Assembly: GCA_037783415.1 (NCBI GenBank)
Contig: JAZGTN010000029.1
Span: forward strand, 930,001 to 994,000
Direction: 5' to 3'
Length of the DNA: 64,000 nt
DNA from: Leptasterias polaris
Lineage: Eukaryota > Echinodermata > Asteroidea > Forcipulatida > Asteriidae
Shown: in pieces, positions 38,219 to 50,200 of the stretch
Layout of the letters: each line of letters starts with the position of its first letter
How positions within the stretch are numbered: the first letter of the stretch is position 1
Made by a program: the position numbers and the translations under genes
The notes under the pieces: generated by a model
What the model saw: only the letters and a program-made list of their open reading frames with translations
The model's database searches: none
Told to the model about the DNA's origin: nothing

Positions 38219-41200
38219 TGATGGAGGCCGGATGTACAAGTCCAGTCTCCATGGCTGGTAGTGGTAGTATAACAAGCAGCAAAGTGGACAGAGCAAGGCC
38301 GGCTGATACGTTGGAGTCATGGCTGGAGAAACAGAGTCTCAAACGGGTAAAACACAATAAGAACCTTGAGCTCGCATAAACCCAAAAGATGTTTAATTTA
38401 CATGGCTGTTGAATGTTAACTTATACCCAGTTCTTAATTCAATGACAGACAACACAGAAAAAGTATCAGTTAAGTGAAGTTATTTAAGGAAACGGTAAAT
38501 GTTTTAAAATATTTTCAGGAATGAAAAGTACCTGCTTGTACCATGTCAAAGTTCACGTGGACAACATTGGTAATTGTGAAAGACCAGTGTTCAAGTGACC
38601 CAACATACCAATGAAATAACAACTGTGAAAGTTTAGCTCATTCGGTCATCGATGTCATGAGAAAACAGTGTGAAAAAAACCTGTTTTTGACTGTTTCCAA
38701 ACATTGAAGTTTGGACTCATGAGATAGCTCAGTTGGTTGAGCGCCAGTTCAACACAAAAGTATCAAACAGTTTTGTCAAACTTTATTTTGCCGAACTTTT
38801 GACAGGATGATTGGCCCAGGATTGAGGGTGAAGGGTGTGAGTTTGACGTGACATCAGAGAAAAATCTTCTTGGAGATCGTGATGACATCCTAGAATCGTT
38901 GCGTGAACATGCACGTATCCTTTGGATTAAAAGTTAGAAGAAAAGGATGTTTTTGTTGCAATATTTTGATGCCAAAAAGTTTATATTATTTGGGTGTCAT
39001 CCCTTTCACTGCAGATGTATAATTTCATTTCATTTCATTTATGCTGTGTTCATCCAGTGCAGGATGCAGCTATCCTCATGTATTAATATCCCATTCATCT
39101 TTATTCTTTGATGTTCTTGTCAATCATTCCTGCATATAATCTAATTTCTTCCCTCCATCTTCTTCTTTGTCCTGCCTCTTCTCCTTTCCTCCTTTGGTTG
39201 CCACTCCATTAGTCTTGTTGTCATCTGTTGTTCTTCTTCAGGCAGTGTGTTCAGCCCATCTCCATACCTTTTTAAAATGGCTTGGAATTTCATCTGTGAG
39301 AGGGCAAGGTCATCTTCATATTGCAATGGGCACTTCCATTTAAAAAACTTTTTAAGTCTATGGAAAACTTTTGAAGGGACACCAAGGCCAATACCAGAGG
39401 CAACAGAGGCCATGGTCTTCGTAGCCTCCGTTTATAACAGGCCTGCTGCCTTAGGATATTTTTGACTCAAGTTTTCTTTCCTATTTTCGTACATGTGACC
39501 CTGTCTCTGATTGAGATATGAAAAATGTGTATCTCCATTGGTCATTGAGTTGTACAAAGTTAGTGTTCCATCTACATCTATGTTGTCAATGTTTTTGGCC
39601 CTTACAGTAGGTTATTGTCGGTAGCACACACTGAACTCATAGAGCCATTGTTATGTTCTCATCACTATTCTGATGCTTCATTGTTGAAAGGGCAAGGGCA
39701 CCAAGGCGTCTTTCTCCTTCCTAAAGGGCACCTCTATGAGGAAATTGTTAATTTCTATTGGAGCGTTTCAAGGGGCACCAAGGCAATGGTGTACCAGGGA
39801 CAACAAAAGCAAATGCCACCATTACCTCCGTGAAGCATTACAAAACACATGTAGGCCTGACATTGCACTGTCCATTTCATTTATTCCTTAACCTAACCCA
39901 AAGCTCTTCCAATGTACATGCTGGACAACCTGGGGTCCAAACTTGAAGATCTCAGGCAGAATCTGGACCTCTACGCTAATCAGATTGTCACCTCAGAGCA
40001 GATGTCTTACCGATGGCAGAATAATCTCTTTCACTCCCCAAGCTCAGGTAAGGGTCGAAGTTCACAGACAGATTATTATTACAAGCTCAGGTAAGGGTCG
40101 AAGTTCACAGACAGATTATTATTACAAGCTCATCATTCTCTTTTGCTGACGCCTGCAAAGATTGGGCAGATACCATAGAAATAGAAGTTGGAGAATTATA
40201 GTGTGTAGTTTATCTGTGCATATCAGGGCCCATTTTCATAGCTCTGCTTACCGCAGAAATCTGCACTTACATCGCCCTGCAAATTTTTGGGAAAACATGA
40301 ACACATTGCTTGCATTTCTAGCTGTATGTGGGCACAACTTATGTGCACCAAATATTCATTAAGAGTTGCTCCACCCCCCCCCCCCCCCCCCCTGATTTTG
40401 GGTTGCTATTAAGGATGCATTTTGCAAGGATTATTTTATTTTACATATGATCGGTAAAGACACAAATGTAATAAATTAAAATTTACTTTTTTAATTAGGC
40501 CCAAATGCTAGGGACTAAGGAACAAAAACCCCTCACAACAGCTTATCCATCTGATTGCATCAAAGATGCTCCATGTTAAAACCTGCCTCTTCCTGCCCTA
40601 ACTCAAAACTGGGTTTATTTACTCTTCAAATAGATGAGAAGATGTGCTTTCAAATAACATCTAGTGTATAGCGCCTGTAAGACAAATACTTCTCAACATC
40701 TAGGCTAGATCGAATGTATAAGACGTCACATCACATTGGTATCAAGGCTGATGTTTCGGTTGTCACTACACCTAACATGCTTGGACATCAGGGCATAATT
40801 TTATAGAGCTGCTTAAGCACAAAAATTAGCTTAGCACAACAAAATCATGCTTACCTGAATAAGGTTACCAGCCAAAACATACCATGTCATACCATATGGT
40901 GACTGCATGGTTCTGCTCGTTTTTGCTATTACAGATTAAATGTCAGGCACAATTTTCTGCTTATATAAGCAGTTCTATGAAATTTGGCCCAGGGTCCAAA
41001 TTCATAGAGCAATAAGCAGAAAATAATGCTTAACATTTTTTGCTCAGCAAAAGTAAGCAGGATACCAGTCACAAATTGTACATGTGGCATGGTATTTTGG
41101 CTGGTAACCTTTTTCTGGTAAGCATATTTTGTTGCTCAGCTTCTTTTTTGCGCTTAAGCAGATCTATGAAATTTGGCCAAGATCTGCTGTAAACTCGCTT

Positions 41201-44200
41201 TAAATAAATTGCACCAACGGCTGCTTCTTTCATATTTGATTCTGTATGCTAATTTCTTACTTTGCTACATTCCTTTATGCAAATTAATCAGGGCCTGTGG
41301 TGTACAAAGAAGGTATTTTATCTGAATATTTGATGTGCTAATATCACCTGCATGATAATTCATAATGTTGTGAACAAAGCAATGATTGTTTTCAAATGAT
41401 GTAAATCTTACGTTGGAATTATGAACAATTAATTCATTTGCCTGTCACTGAGTTACATATAAAGCATCATGAACAAATTCTGCATTTTGCAAAACAGTTT
41501 CTGTAGCACAATTTCTCCAGCGCAAATTCTGCAGAACAACTTATGTGGAGCAATTTCTGCAGCACAATTTCTGCAGCACAATTTCTGCAGCACAATTTCT
41601 GGAGCTATTCTGAAGCTGACCTGTGCAACACTTGAACCCATATTGCCCTTTTAAACCAAGATTGACAGGTGTGAATTCTGAAAAGACACATTTTGGCTCA
41701 CCTTATTGCAGTCGAACTGGGCAAGATTTAAACCCACTATCTTTTGTACATACTTGTCGATTTGTTTGCAGAATCAAAGTAGTACAATTAGTGCTTTACA
41801 TGTATGTCGGTAGAGGGCAAATGACACTAATAATCTTACACTAGCTTTATTTTTCTTGCTTTGAAAATCTCTTTTCTTACTTTAAGTCTACTTAATGTGT
41901 GATCTGTTCGTTTGAAATTCGTCCCTGCTCAGTTTTATCATATTTTAAAAATTACTTGCGATGATAAAGTTACAAAATGAATTTGATAAAGCTGATTGCT
42001 TTTCGAAATATTCAATTTCACACAGCAAACTGAGCCTGTTGACTTTCATGCCATACCAGGTGCATGTAACGGTGTGAGCAGCACATGTTAACTATGGCAC
42101 TGTTCACTATTTATTCCATTGTTCTAAAAACCTTGTCATTGCAGATGCAGTGTTTATGACATTGTTAGGAAACGTTGCTATTAAAAAAAACGGTTTGTGG
42201 TTTCACTGACTGACAAAGAATCTCCGCCCATTCCACTCAATAGAATAAATACAGGGCTGATACTTCACAGAGGCCATTGCCTCCATGCCCCTGGTCATTG
42301 CCTTGGTGCCCCTTGAAATGTTCCAGTAGATTTCCCTTATTCAGGTATCTTTTACTAAGGAAACACTTCCCTACCTTTACCAGAATGAAGTATCAGCCCT
42401 GAAAAAAATAATAATAATTAATAGCAATAATAATGATCGATAATAATGACCCATCGACTTGGATATATTTTGTTGATTCTTGTCACAAATGGCTAACTCG
42501 CACCACTAAAGACCGAGCACATCTTGATTGTATTTGAATGTCATTGGAGTCTTGGATTCCCACACATAATTGCTTTCGTGTGAAGAAGAAAAACAAGTTG
42601 CTCTCTTTTTATAATGATGCCCAACATTCTAATATGCCCCAAATTTGCTCGGTCTATGTGACCAATTTCATGGCACTTCTTAACTGTAAATAAAAAAAAG
42701 AGTCATATGGGAAGACCTACCAAAAATGTGTCATTGGTTGAGAGCTGTGTGTGGTGCGTACATACTTGCATGTTTCCATTATTTGAGATCCATGATGGCG
42801 GCCAATGCATGGTTTCTATTGGTCTATAATATAGTTCTGTTTTTGCAAAAGATTAAAGTCAGGTTCCCGGTAGAAGAGCGCAAAGCTCTACGACCTTTTG
42901 CTTGGAAAAGCAGAGTACATTTTGTCACAGCAGAAGTTCGTAAACAATAAAATGTCTACTTAAAAAAGTATGTTTGTTGCTAGAACGGTCTGAGAACATG
43001 TTTTTCCATTTCCATGGAAAATAATGCTTTTGTATAATGACTAATGAGTGGCTGAGAAAGGCTCAAACTTTAAAACTCAGTTTTCAGGAAAACACAATGC
43101 ATAAAAATTGCTTATAATTGACCAATTGCCGGACTTACTTTCATTAACTATTGTTCTGCCTTGCACACTGATCTGCACATTCATTCCTGCACATCACCAT
43201 TAACATATTCACATCTAAACAACATCATGTTAACTTTATTGCATTTAAAAGCACCATTATTTCAAGCACAACATTTACAACAGATTCCTTTATAGGGCAT
43301 ATTTAGTTGTCAATTTAAATCTCTGCAACATGGTTTGGGCTTGAACACACTAAAAGTAAAAGGCAAAAAATAGTTAATGGCCAGAGGTTTTCAACTTTAG
43401 CAGAGTCTTTCCCTCCAGATTAACGTGCTGGTGCTCCACCAACTGAGCTATCTAGCCATAAGTTAGTGCTAGATAGCTTATAGTGCGCTGGCCTGTTAAT
43501 CCGGACGATGCAGGTTCAAATTCCATTCCCTTGTTCTTTGTTCAACCCAAAATATTCAATGACTGAAACAAAGTATTAATGTCCATGTTGAAATTTTAAA
43601 CAGCAACCTGTAAACGGCAACAATACTTCTCTGTGCAGCATTCAGGATTTTTAACAACGGTCTAGATAGCGTAGATGTTGCCCACAAACAGGTTCTAACT
43701 ATAGTTTACTTGATTTCAGTTATGGAGAAAGCGTTAGAGTCTAATGCAGTGAAGGCGAGTCAGCGTCAACGCAAGGATAAGACCTATGAGCTCAGAGCAT
43801 TGATCCTAGGCAGCAAAGCCAGGAGTGTAGAGGTACCAAATCATCATTAATATAAGTCTCAACATTACCTTATGATCTCTCATTAAACAAAGCTTTGTGA
43901 TTTAACCCTTTTGAGGCCAAGTGGCAACAAGCAGCTTTGCTCCAAAATGCTCATACCAGCGGCAAATGGCCGCAAGACTTGACCTATACTTCTACTCATC
44001 CAAACAGGTCAGAGTAAAGGTCACATCCTGAATTGAATAATTCCAGTGTTTCCCATGTTACGTACTCAAGTTTAAAATGCAATCTGGGATTTAGCAGCAG
44101 CATTGATCACCTTAAGGGGATGTTACTTTTTATTTCAAGTAAGTAATAAACCACAAGGGAAACCGACTGGGTAAATTAGAAATATTCAAAAAGCAAATAC

Positions 44201-47200
44201 AAAGTAATGTATTATTGTTGTTATTTATTTTTTGCATTGATAGACCACCACCTTCCCAGGGTTTTGTAGGAGTGAACTAACAGAGTTGCCTCATGGACTT
44301 GAGGCACCACAGATACTGGACAGGATAACTAAGGCTCAAGACTACAATGTAAGTAGATCTACTATCTGCTTGTAGTTACAAAGAAGTCCAAATTACAAGA
44401 CCAAGACTAAAGTTTTGGATTAAAACCTGAGGCTTTTAGAAGACTTGAGGGCTAAAGACTACGATTAAAATCTAATGCTCAGAGTCCATCACAAAGAAAT
44501 GAAAGTCCAACACTACTGGCTTAGAAGGGCGGAGTAGGTGAGATCTGGAGTCAAATTCCGAGACTGAGACTAAAGAGTTAAGACTTGAACTAATACCCAA
44601 GAGTCAAAGGCTCAGTCTAAAACTGATGCTCAGAGTCCATGACTAACATCTGAAAGTCCAAGACCACAGGCTGAGAAGGGCTGTGTAGATGAGACCTAAA
44701 CTCAAATACCGAGACTGAGACTAAAGAGTTGAGACTAAAGTTTGAAGCTTTGAGACTTAGTCTAAGACTTGAGGCTCAAAAGCTAAGATTAATACCAAAG
44801 ACTGAGACGGGCCGAGTATAGAAGCTTTAAGAGCCTGGAAGACCAAGACCTCAAGTTGCATCATGAAAAAAAACTTGCTGTTTTGTAATGTTTGCTCCAG
44901 TCACAAGTTCTCAAACATTTCAGTCACAAGTGGTTGTTTAATATGTCAACAAATATTGGTAACGAAAGTGTTAATGGGCACGTTTAATATCCAGTTTGTT
45001 AATCTTGAAAGTTAAGACAAATCTGTTGTGGATGATTTTCTGCAGACTGGTTTCAATAAGTTTTGGAAGAAGTTGTTTCTGTCTGAGGCTTCAGTGGCTG
45101 TCATGCAAGACACATTCTGGTGGTTCTTCCTACAAGAATATCAGGTGAGAGTCAATCTGAAGTCTTTGTCTAGTTTTTCCTTATACAATTAGGAACTTAA
45201 AACCTGCTTACTATTTAATTGTAACATTTTCCAGCAAGTTGATGACCAGCCATTTGAAAGCTTCATGGGCTGTGTATTGTACTTCAATGCTCTGTTTTAT
45301 GTAGACTAGATATATTTCTTTCATTACAACCCAGTCTGTTTTTTGTTTTTTGTTGTTTTGCGTTACCCGTTCGTCTTGTCTCCTTGTTTGTAGTTTGTCC
45401 GAAACAGAACTCGAAGAAGACTATATTTGTCTACGAAATTTGTTTTAAATTCTCAAAATTGTTTATTGAATTCATGCAGCCGAAACATTCTTCAGAGCAG
45501 AACAAGTTGTTCAACCGAATTGCTGATAGCTTTGTGGCTCTCTTCACCAGTGTCAACCCTGAAATAAAGGACAAATTCTTTGCAGTAAGTCAATCAAATA
45601 TATAAATGATAAATTATTTATATATTTTTTTAGGCACACCTACATTGTTGTCTGATGTTGCACTGTACAGAATGTTTCCTTGCAGAATCACCCATCCAGT
45701 ACAGCTATATGTCTACCAGAGCTGCCAACTCTTTCTGATTCTGCAGAAAGTTCCCTAAAAATAAACCAATCTGTCCATGTTCTCATGAACAAATTTGAAA
45801 ATCTCACTGATTATGGAAACTTTTGTCCCCATTATGTTTGCCTGATTGTTTGTACAAAATCTTCCTGATTACCAGGTGCAAATGTTGGCAGCTCTGATAT
45901 CTACTTCCTCTGATATCTACTTCCTCCGCAGAGTGGATTGGGAATTTGGAAACTGTAATGGGCCCAATTTCATGGCTCTGCATACCGTAAGCAAAGAATC
46001 GGCGCTTAAACGGAAGCGTGGAAGTACGCGCTTACGTCAAGCGTATTTCACGGGTTAGCAGGGAATTTTTGATTGTGCGCTTGCGTAGTTCACGTTACTA
46101 GGCATTCTATGGTTACACAGCTAGCGCAGAAATTCAGCGCTTGCTCGGTAAGCGGAGAATGGTGATCGCAAGCGCAGAATTCGGCGGTAAGCAGAGCCAT
46201 GAAATGGGGCCCTGATGATGTGCTGCTGTTTATCTACTTCTTTAGAGTGGATTAAGAATCGGTAGACACTTTTATGTGTTTTATTGTTCAGATATACCAT
46301 GTGAGAAATTTACCGATTGTCTTGACACTGTAGGTTTATGCGGACTGCTTGGCCCAGTCAGTCTTTGCTGGGTATTGGGAGGCGTTCATAGACTCCCACA
46401 AGTCCTTTGACTCCAAGTTCAAACAGAAAATTGCGACACTGTGCAGTGAGTGGGTAGCTGGTAAGTGACAATCTTTTTGTTGCAAAAAATGGATGGTACA
46501 CTTTTAATTTTGGGAAGAACACCTAATTCATTGCTTTGTTAACCAAGTTAACAATCAGACAAAAATGACAAAATTACAACAATAACAAACACAAGAATAT
46601 TTTCTTAAATCATCCAAAGTAAAAAACAAAACAATTAAAGGTAGGGTCAAAGATTGTCACCTGTGAAATTTGTAGCTGAATACAGTATACAGTGTCTATA
46701 GTGTCATATGGTACTTTCATGAAGATCGTCAAATCTATCCCTTTTAGTGGTTATTTTCAGTATGAACTAATGTAATTTATTTTATTGAATCGCTGTGTAT
46801 GATCTTGAAATCTTTAATAATTGTTGTCACTTCTTGCTTTGAATTTGTATTAATTTCACTTCTTATATTTGTTGATCAAAAGGTATCAAACCTGGACCTG
46901 ATGCCTGGGACCACTGGGATGTCAAGAGACTACAACCAAAAAGCATGAACAAAGAGAAAGAAGAAGGCAAGAAAAATGTGGTTCTCATCAAAGAGGGGAA
47001 AATTAATAAAGAAGGTATGAAGATTGATCAGTTGGCAATTCCACACAAACATGGGATAGTGTTAACAAAATTAAGTATGGTTTTGTGTGTTTTATTCAAA
47101 GGCACATGAGGATTGTGGTTGGGAAAAAAATGTTGAATGACTGAGTATGTAAGAAATTGGTGGAGGTAAATCTTCAAGATTTATGCGTATGTAACAAGAC

Positions 47201-50200
47201 ATTTTTCATTTGGTAGAAGTTATACTAAAATAAATGAACTGATCCAATTTTGTCCGGTTACCAATTCTACAGTCGACCCTAAGGGAAAGTTACCAGCCAA
47301 AATTAAGAAAGCCCCTTCCCATGTTAATTATGAAACTATAAGTTAAACAGGTTTTTTTTATACGTACAAACATGGATTTTGCCACAAAAGTGTCTGTCCA
47401 ATGGATGTACCTGACTAATACCTACGGCAATCTCTCAGTTTTACTGGAATATTACTGGTACAATATTTGGTAATTTTTCAATTCCCTGCCTAAGACCTTT
47501 CCTTGCCATATATAATATTTCATTTATCTGCTTTTGTTGTTGTCTGTCATGATACAGCTGATTTTTCGGTGAGCGTTGACGTACCCTCTGATGAGGAGAA
47601 TTCTTCAGAGGGCGCTCTGATGGCAGGCATGTCACGCGAGGTCACACAATTGACAAATAAGAGCCTTCGATTCCAAGCTGCGGCTGGTACTGCTAGCGGC
47701 CCATCAGGATTAATGAATACAGGGAGATTAGCCTTGCCTGCAGTCCCTCCAATGCAGACTGAGGTATATCATCTTCACTTGATGTATTTAAATCCAAGTT
47801 GAAAAACCTTTTGCTTATCCAACGAATTCTTCCTGGTAAAATGTAATTTTGTATTTTGTTTTCTGCAGTTTTTGTGTTTATGGTAATGTGCTGTAGAGTA
47901 AAGTATATGTGTTGTACAATATATGAATGTCCATTATTATTATTATTATTATATGGTTACGTTTTGTGAAAGCCTGATTTATAATTCAACATGAAAGTGA
48001 ATGCAACATGATTTTTTGGTGATGCAAACAATCAGCTTGTGACTCTCATTGTGACTCTCATTGTGACTCAATGAAATTCTCTTCGCTTTCAATCACAGTT
48101 CGCGTGAAGTATGACTCTGGCTCAAGCCAAACGTTACCATTTCAATACTTATTTTGCAAGAAATTTCTCATGGTAGTTGTGTTGATTTTTGTGTGATTAG
48201 TGTTGTACTCGATGCTCTCTGAGTTTTGCAGGAAACAAAATCCAAAGGCTACTCGAGTGGCATTCGAACCCAGTTTTGGATGTCAAGATGGCGTGGTTTT
48301 ACCACCACACTTGACCAACAGGATATTGAGTTCTATTCTTTCTGTATTTTGACAGTCACATCAGATAGGTCCGGGGCCAGACTTTGAGAGAGTGCTATTC
48401 AACATCCAGGGTCGTAGTCCGCTTATTGCTCACTACCTCTACATGAAGGATCTAGCAGGGAATGAACACATCGGACGCAATGTACGCAGGACCGAGGTTG
48501 CAAATATACCATATCCTTTTGTGAACTAAATTAATGAGTGTGTTTGGTTCTGGGAAGAATCAGAGGAATCTCTTAAAATGAGCATGTTTGGTTCTGAGCA
48601 GAATCAGAGGAATCTCTTAATATATGTTTGGTTCTGAGAAGAACCAGAGGAGTCTTAAAATGAGCATGTTTGGTTCTGAGCAGAATCAGAGGAATCTCTT
48701 AATATATGTTTGGTTCTGAGAAGAACCAGAGGAGTCTTAAAATGAGCATGTTTGGTTCTGAGCAGAATCAGAGGAATCTCTTAATATATGTTTGGTTCTG
48801 ACTGAGAAGAACCAGAGGAGTCTTAAAATGAGCATGTTTGGTTCTGAGAAGAATCAGAGGAATTTCTTAATATATGTTTGGTTCTGAATCTCTTAAAGTA
48901 AGTATATTTGGTTCTGAGAAGAACCACAGGAATCTCCTAAAGTGAGTATGTTTGGTTCGGAGTGAGAAGAACCAGATGAATCTCTCAATTCAGTATGCTT
49001 GGTTCTGGTGAGATGGAACCAAACATACTAGACTGAGAAGAACTGGAGTAAGGCTGGGAAATAGCTACCCCTGCTTGGTAGTATGCCAGGCCTTTTTCAT
49101 ATTTAAGATGTCAAGGCAATTTTAATTTGCAGAGCACTTCCATTGAAAATTCTTATTTATTATTTTAAATTTTATTTTGCGTTACCTGTTTGTCTTGTTT
49201 CCACGTTTGTAGTTTGTCTGTCTAGGCTGTCTTCTACAAGCCTTGGCTTAATCTGACAGCCCCATACTCTCTTTTGTTTTGGTATACATAGATTAAAACT
49301 CTTTCCCCTCCATATTCTGTGCTTATCTTTTCACTTATTTTAAAGTTTATGGGAAACTTTTGAAGGGCACCAAGGCGAAGACCAGTGTCAACAGAGACCA
49401 TGGCCTCTGTGGCCGCTGTGTAAATCCAGGCTTGGTATGTTTATAAACAAAAGAAACCCCAGAGTTGGCCTACTGGGAGTTCATTTTCTCCCAGGAAAAT
49501 TGCATCAAGTGTGAAACAAACATCAGGTGGCAAGGGGGTTGAAAAATTCCCTAGGAATTTCCTGCGTTTTTTCTTTCTCCCAGGCATTGGCTCAGTAGTG
49601 TGAACAGGGTTGTGGAACCCAATCTCAGATTATTTTTTCCACAGCTTAGTCTTTGTAATGTAAGGTTTGCATTTGACACCATGTAAAGCTTAACATCTGA
49701 ATAACTTCCTTAACTGGTAATACTCCTCCAGCTATGACGTATCGTGAAGTGATTAAAGACACAAAGCGCATGAGCAAATCCCTCAATACAGAGTACCAGA
49801 AGTAAGTTTGTCTTCAATGTTGGTGCTCTCTTTATATTTGTATTTCACCCAATTAATAAAAACAGTTGCTCCATTATGTCAACAGAAAAGCCAGTGTAAT
49901 AATTTCTACATTAATTATGCTGTATTCTGGTAACTTATGGTTTCACTATTTATTGTATAATAATTGTTTTTATTATTGTTCATATTTTTATTATTTCAGT
50001 TTCTGTGGTCATGTTTCTACTTTTGTTTGACTCTTTGGGGCTTTTGTTGGTTTCTGTATTTATATATATTTACAATTATTTTACTTGCCATTTTGTTTTA
50101 CTTTAATTTTAGATTTCTGTGTATTTTATACTATCACTAGATTGTTTTAAGTGAGCAGGGTCTAGAGGGCACATCTTTTTTGATGATAGTTTTTTTAAAT

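Larger units (their letters stand above)
38915..39903 (+). other. FAM227B: U12-type GT-AG intron (FAM227B intron 2)
   Basis: The donor GTATCCTTT at 38915-38923 is the exact minor-spliceosome consensus. TTCCTTAAC at 39884-39892 matches the U12 branch site, with the branch adenosine about 12 bases from the acceptor, which lacks a long pyrimidine tract (CTAACCCAAAG). The join is in phase (phase 1). Confidence 0.85.
48511..49723 (+). other. FAM227B: U12-type AT-AC intron (FAM227B intron 11)
   Basis: The donor ATATCCTTT at 48511-48519 is the exact AT-AC minor-class consensus. TTCCTTAAC at 49706-49714 is the U12 branch site, and the acceptor dinucleotide AC is at 49722-49723, about ten bases on. 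Joining 48510 to 49724 keeps the frame through ANIPPPAMTYREV. No GT donor near the end of exon 11 gives an in-phase join. Confidence 0.88.

Noticed and set aside
48480..48530. GT donors for FAM227B exon 11 (for example before GTTGCA or GTGAAC)
   Set aside because: None gives an in-phase join to the next exon, and none resembles a U2 donor; the AT-AC signals fit exactly.
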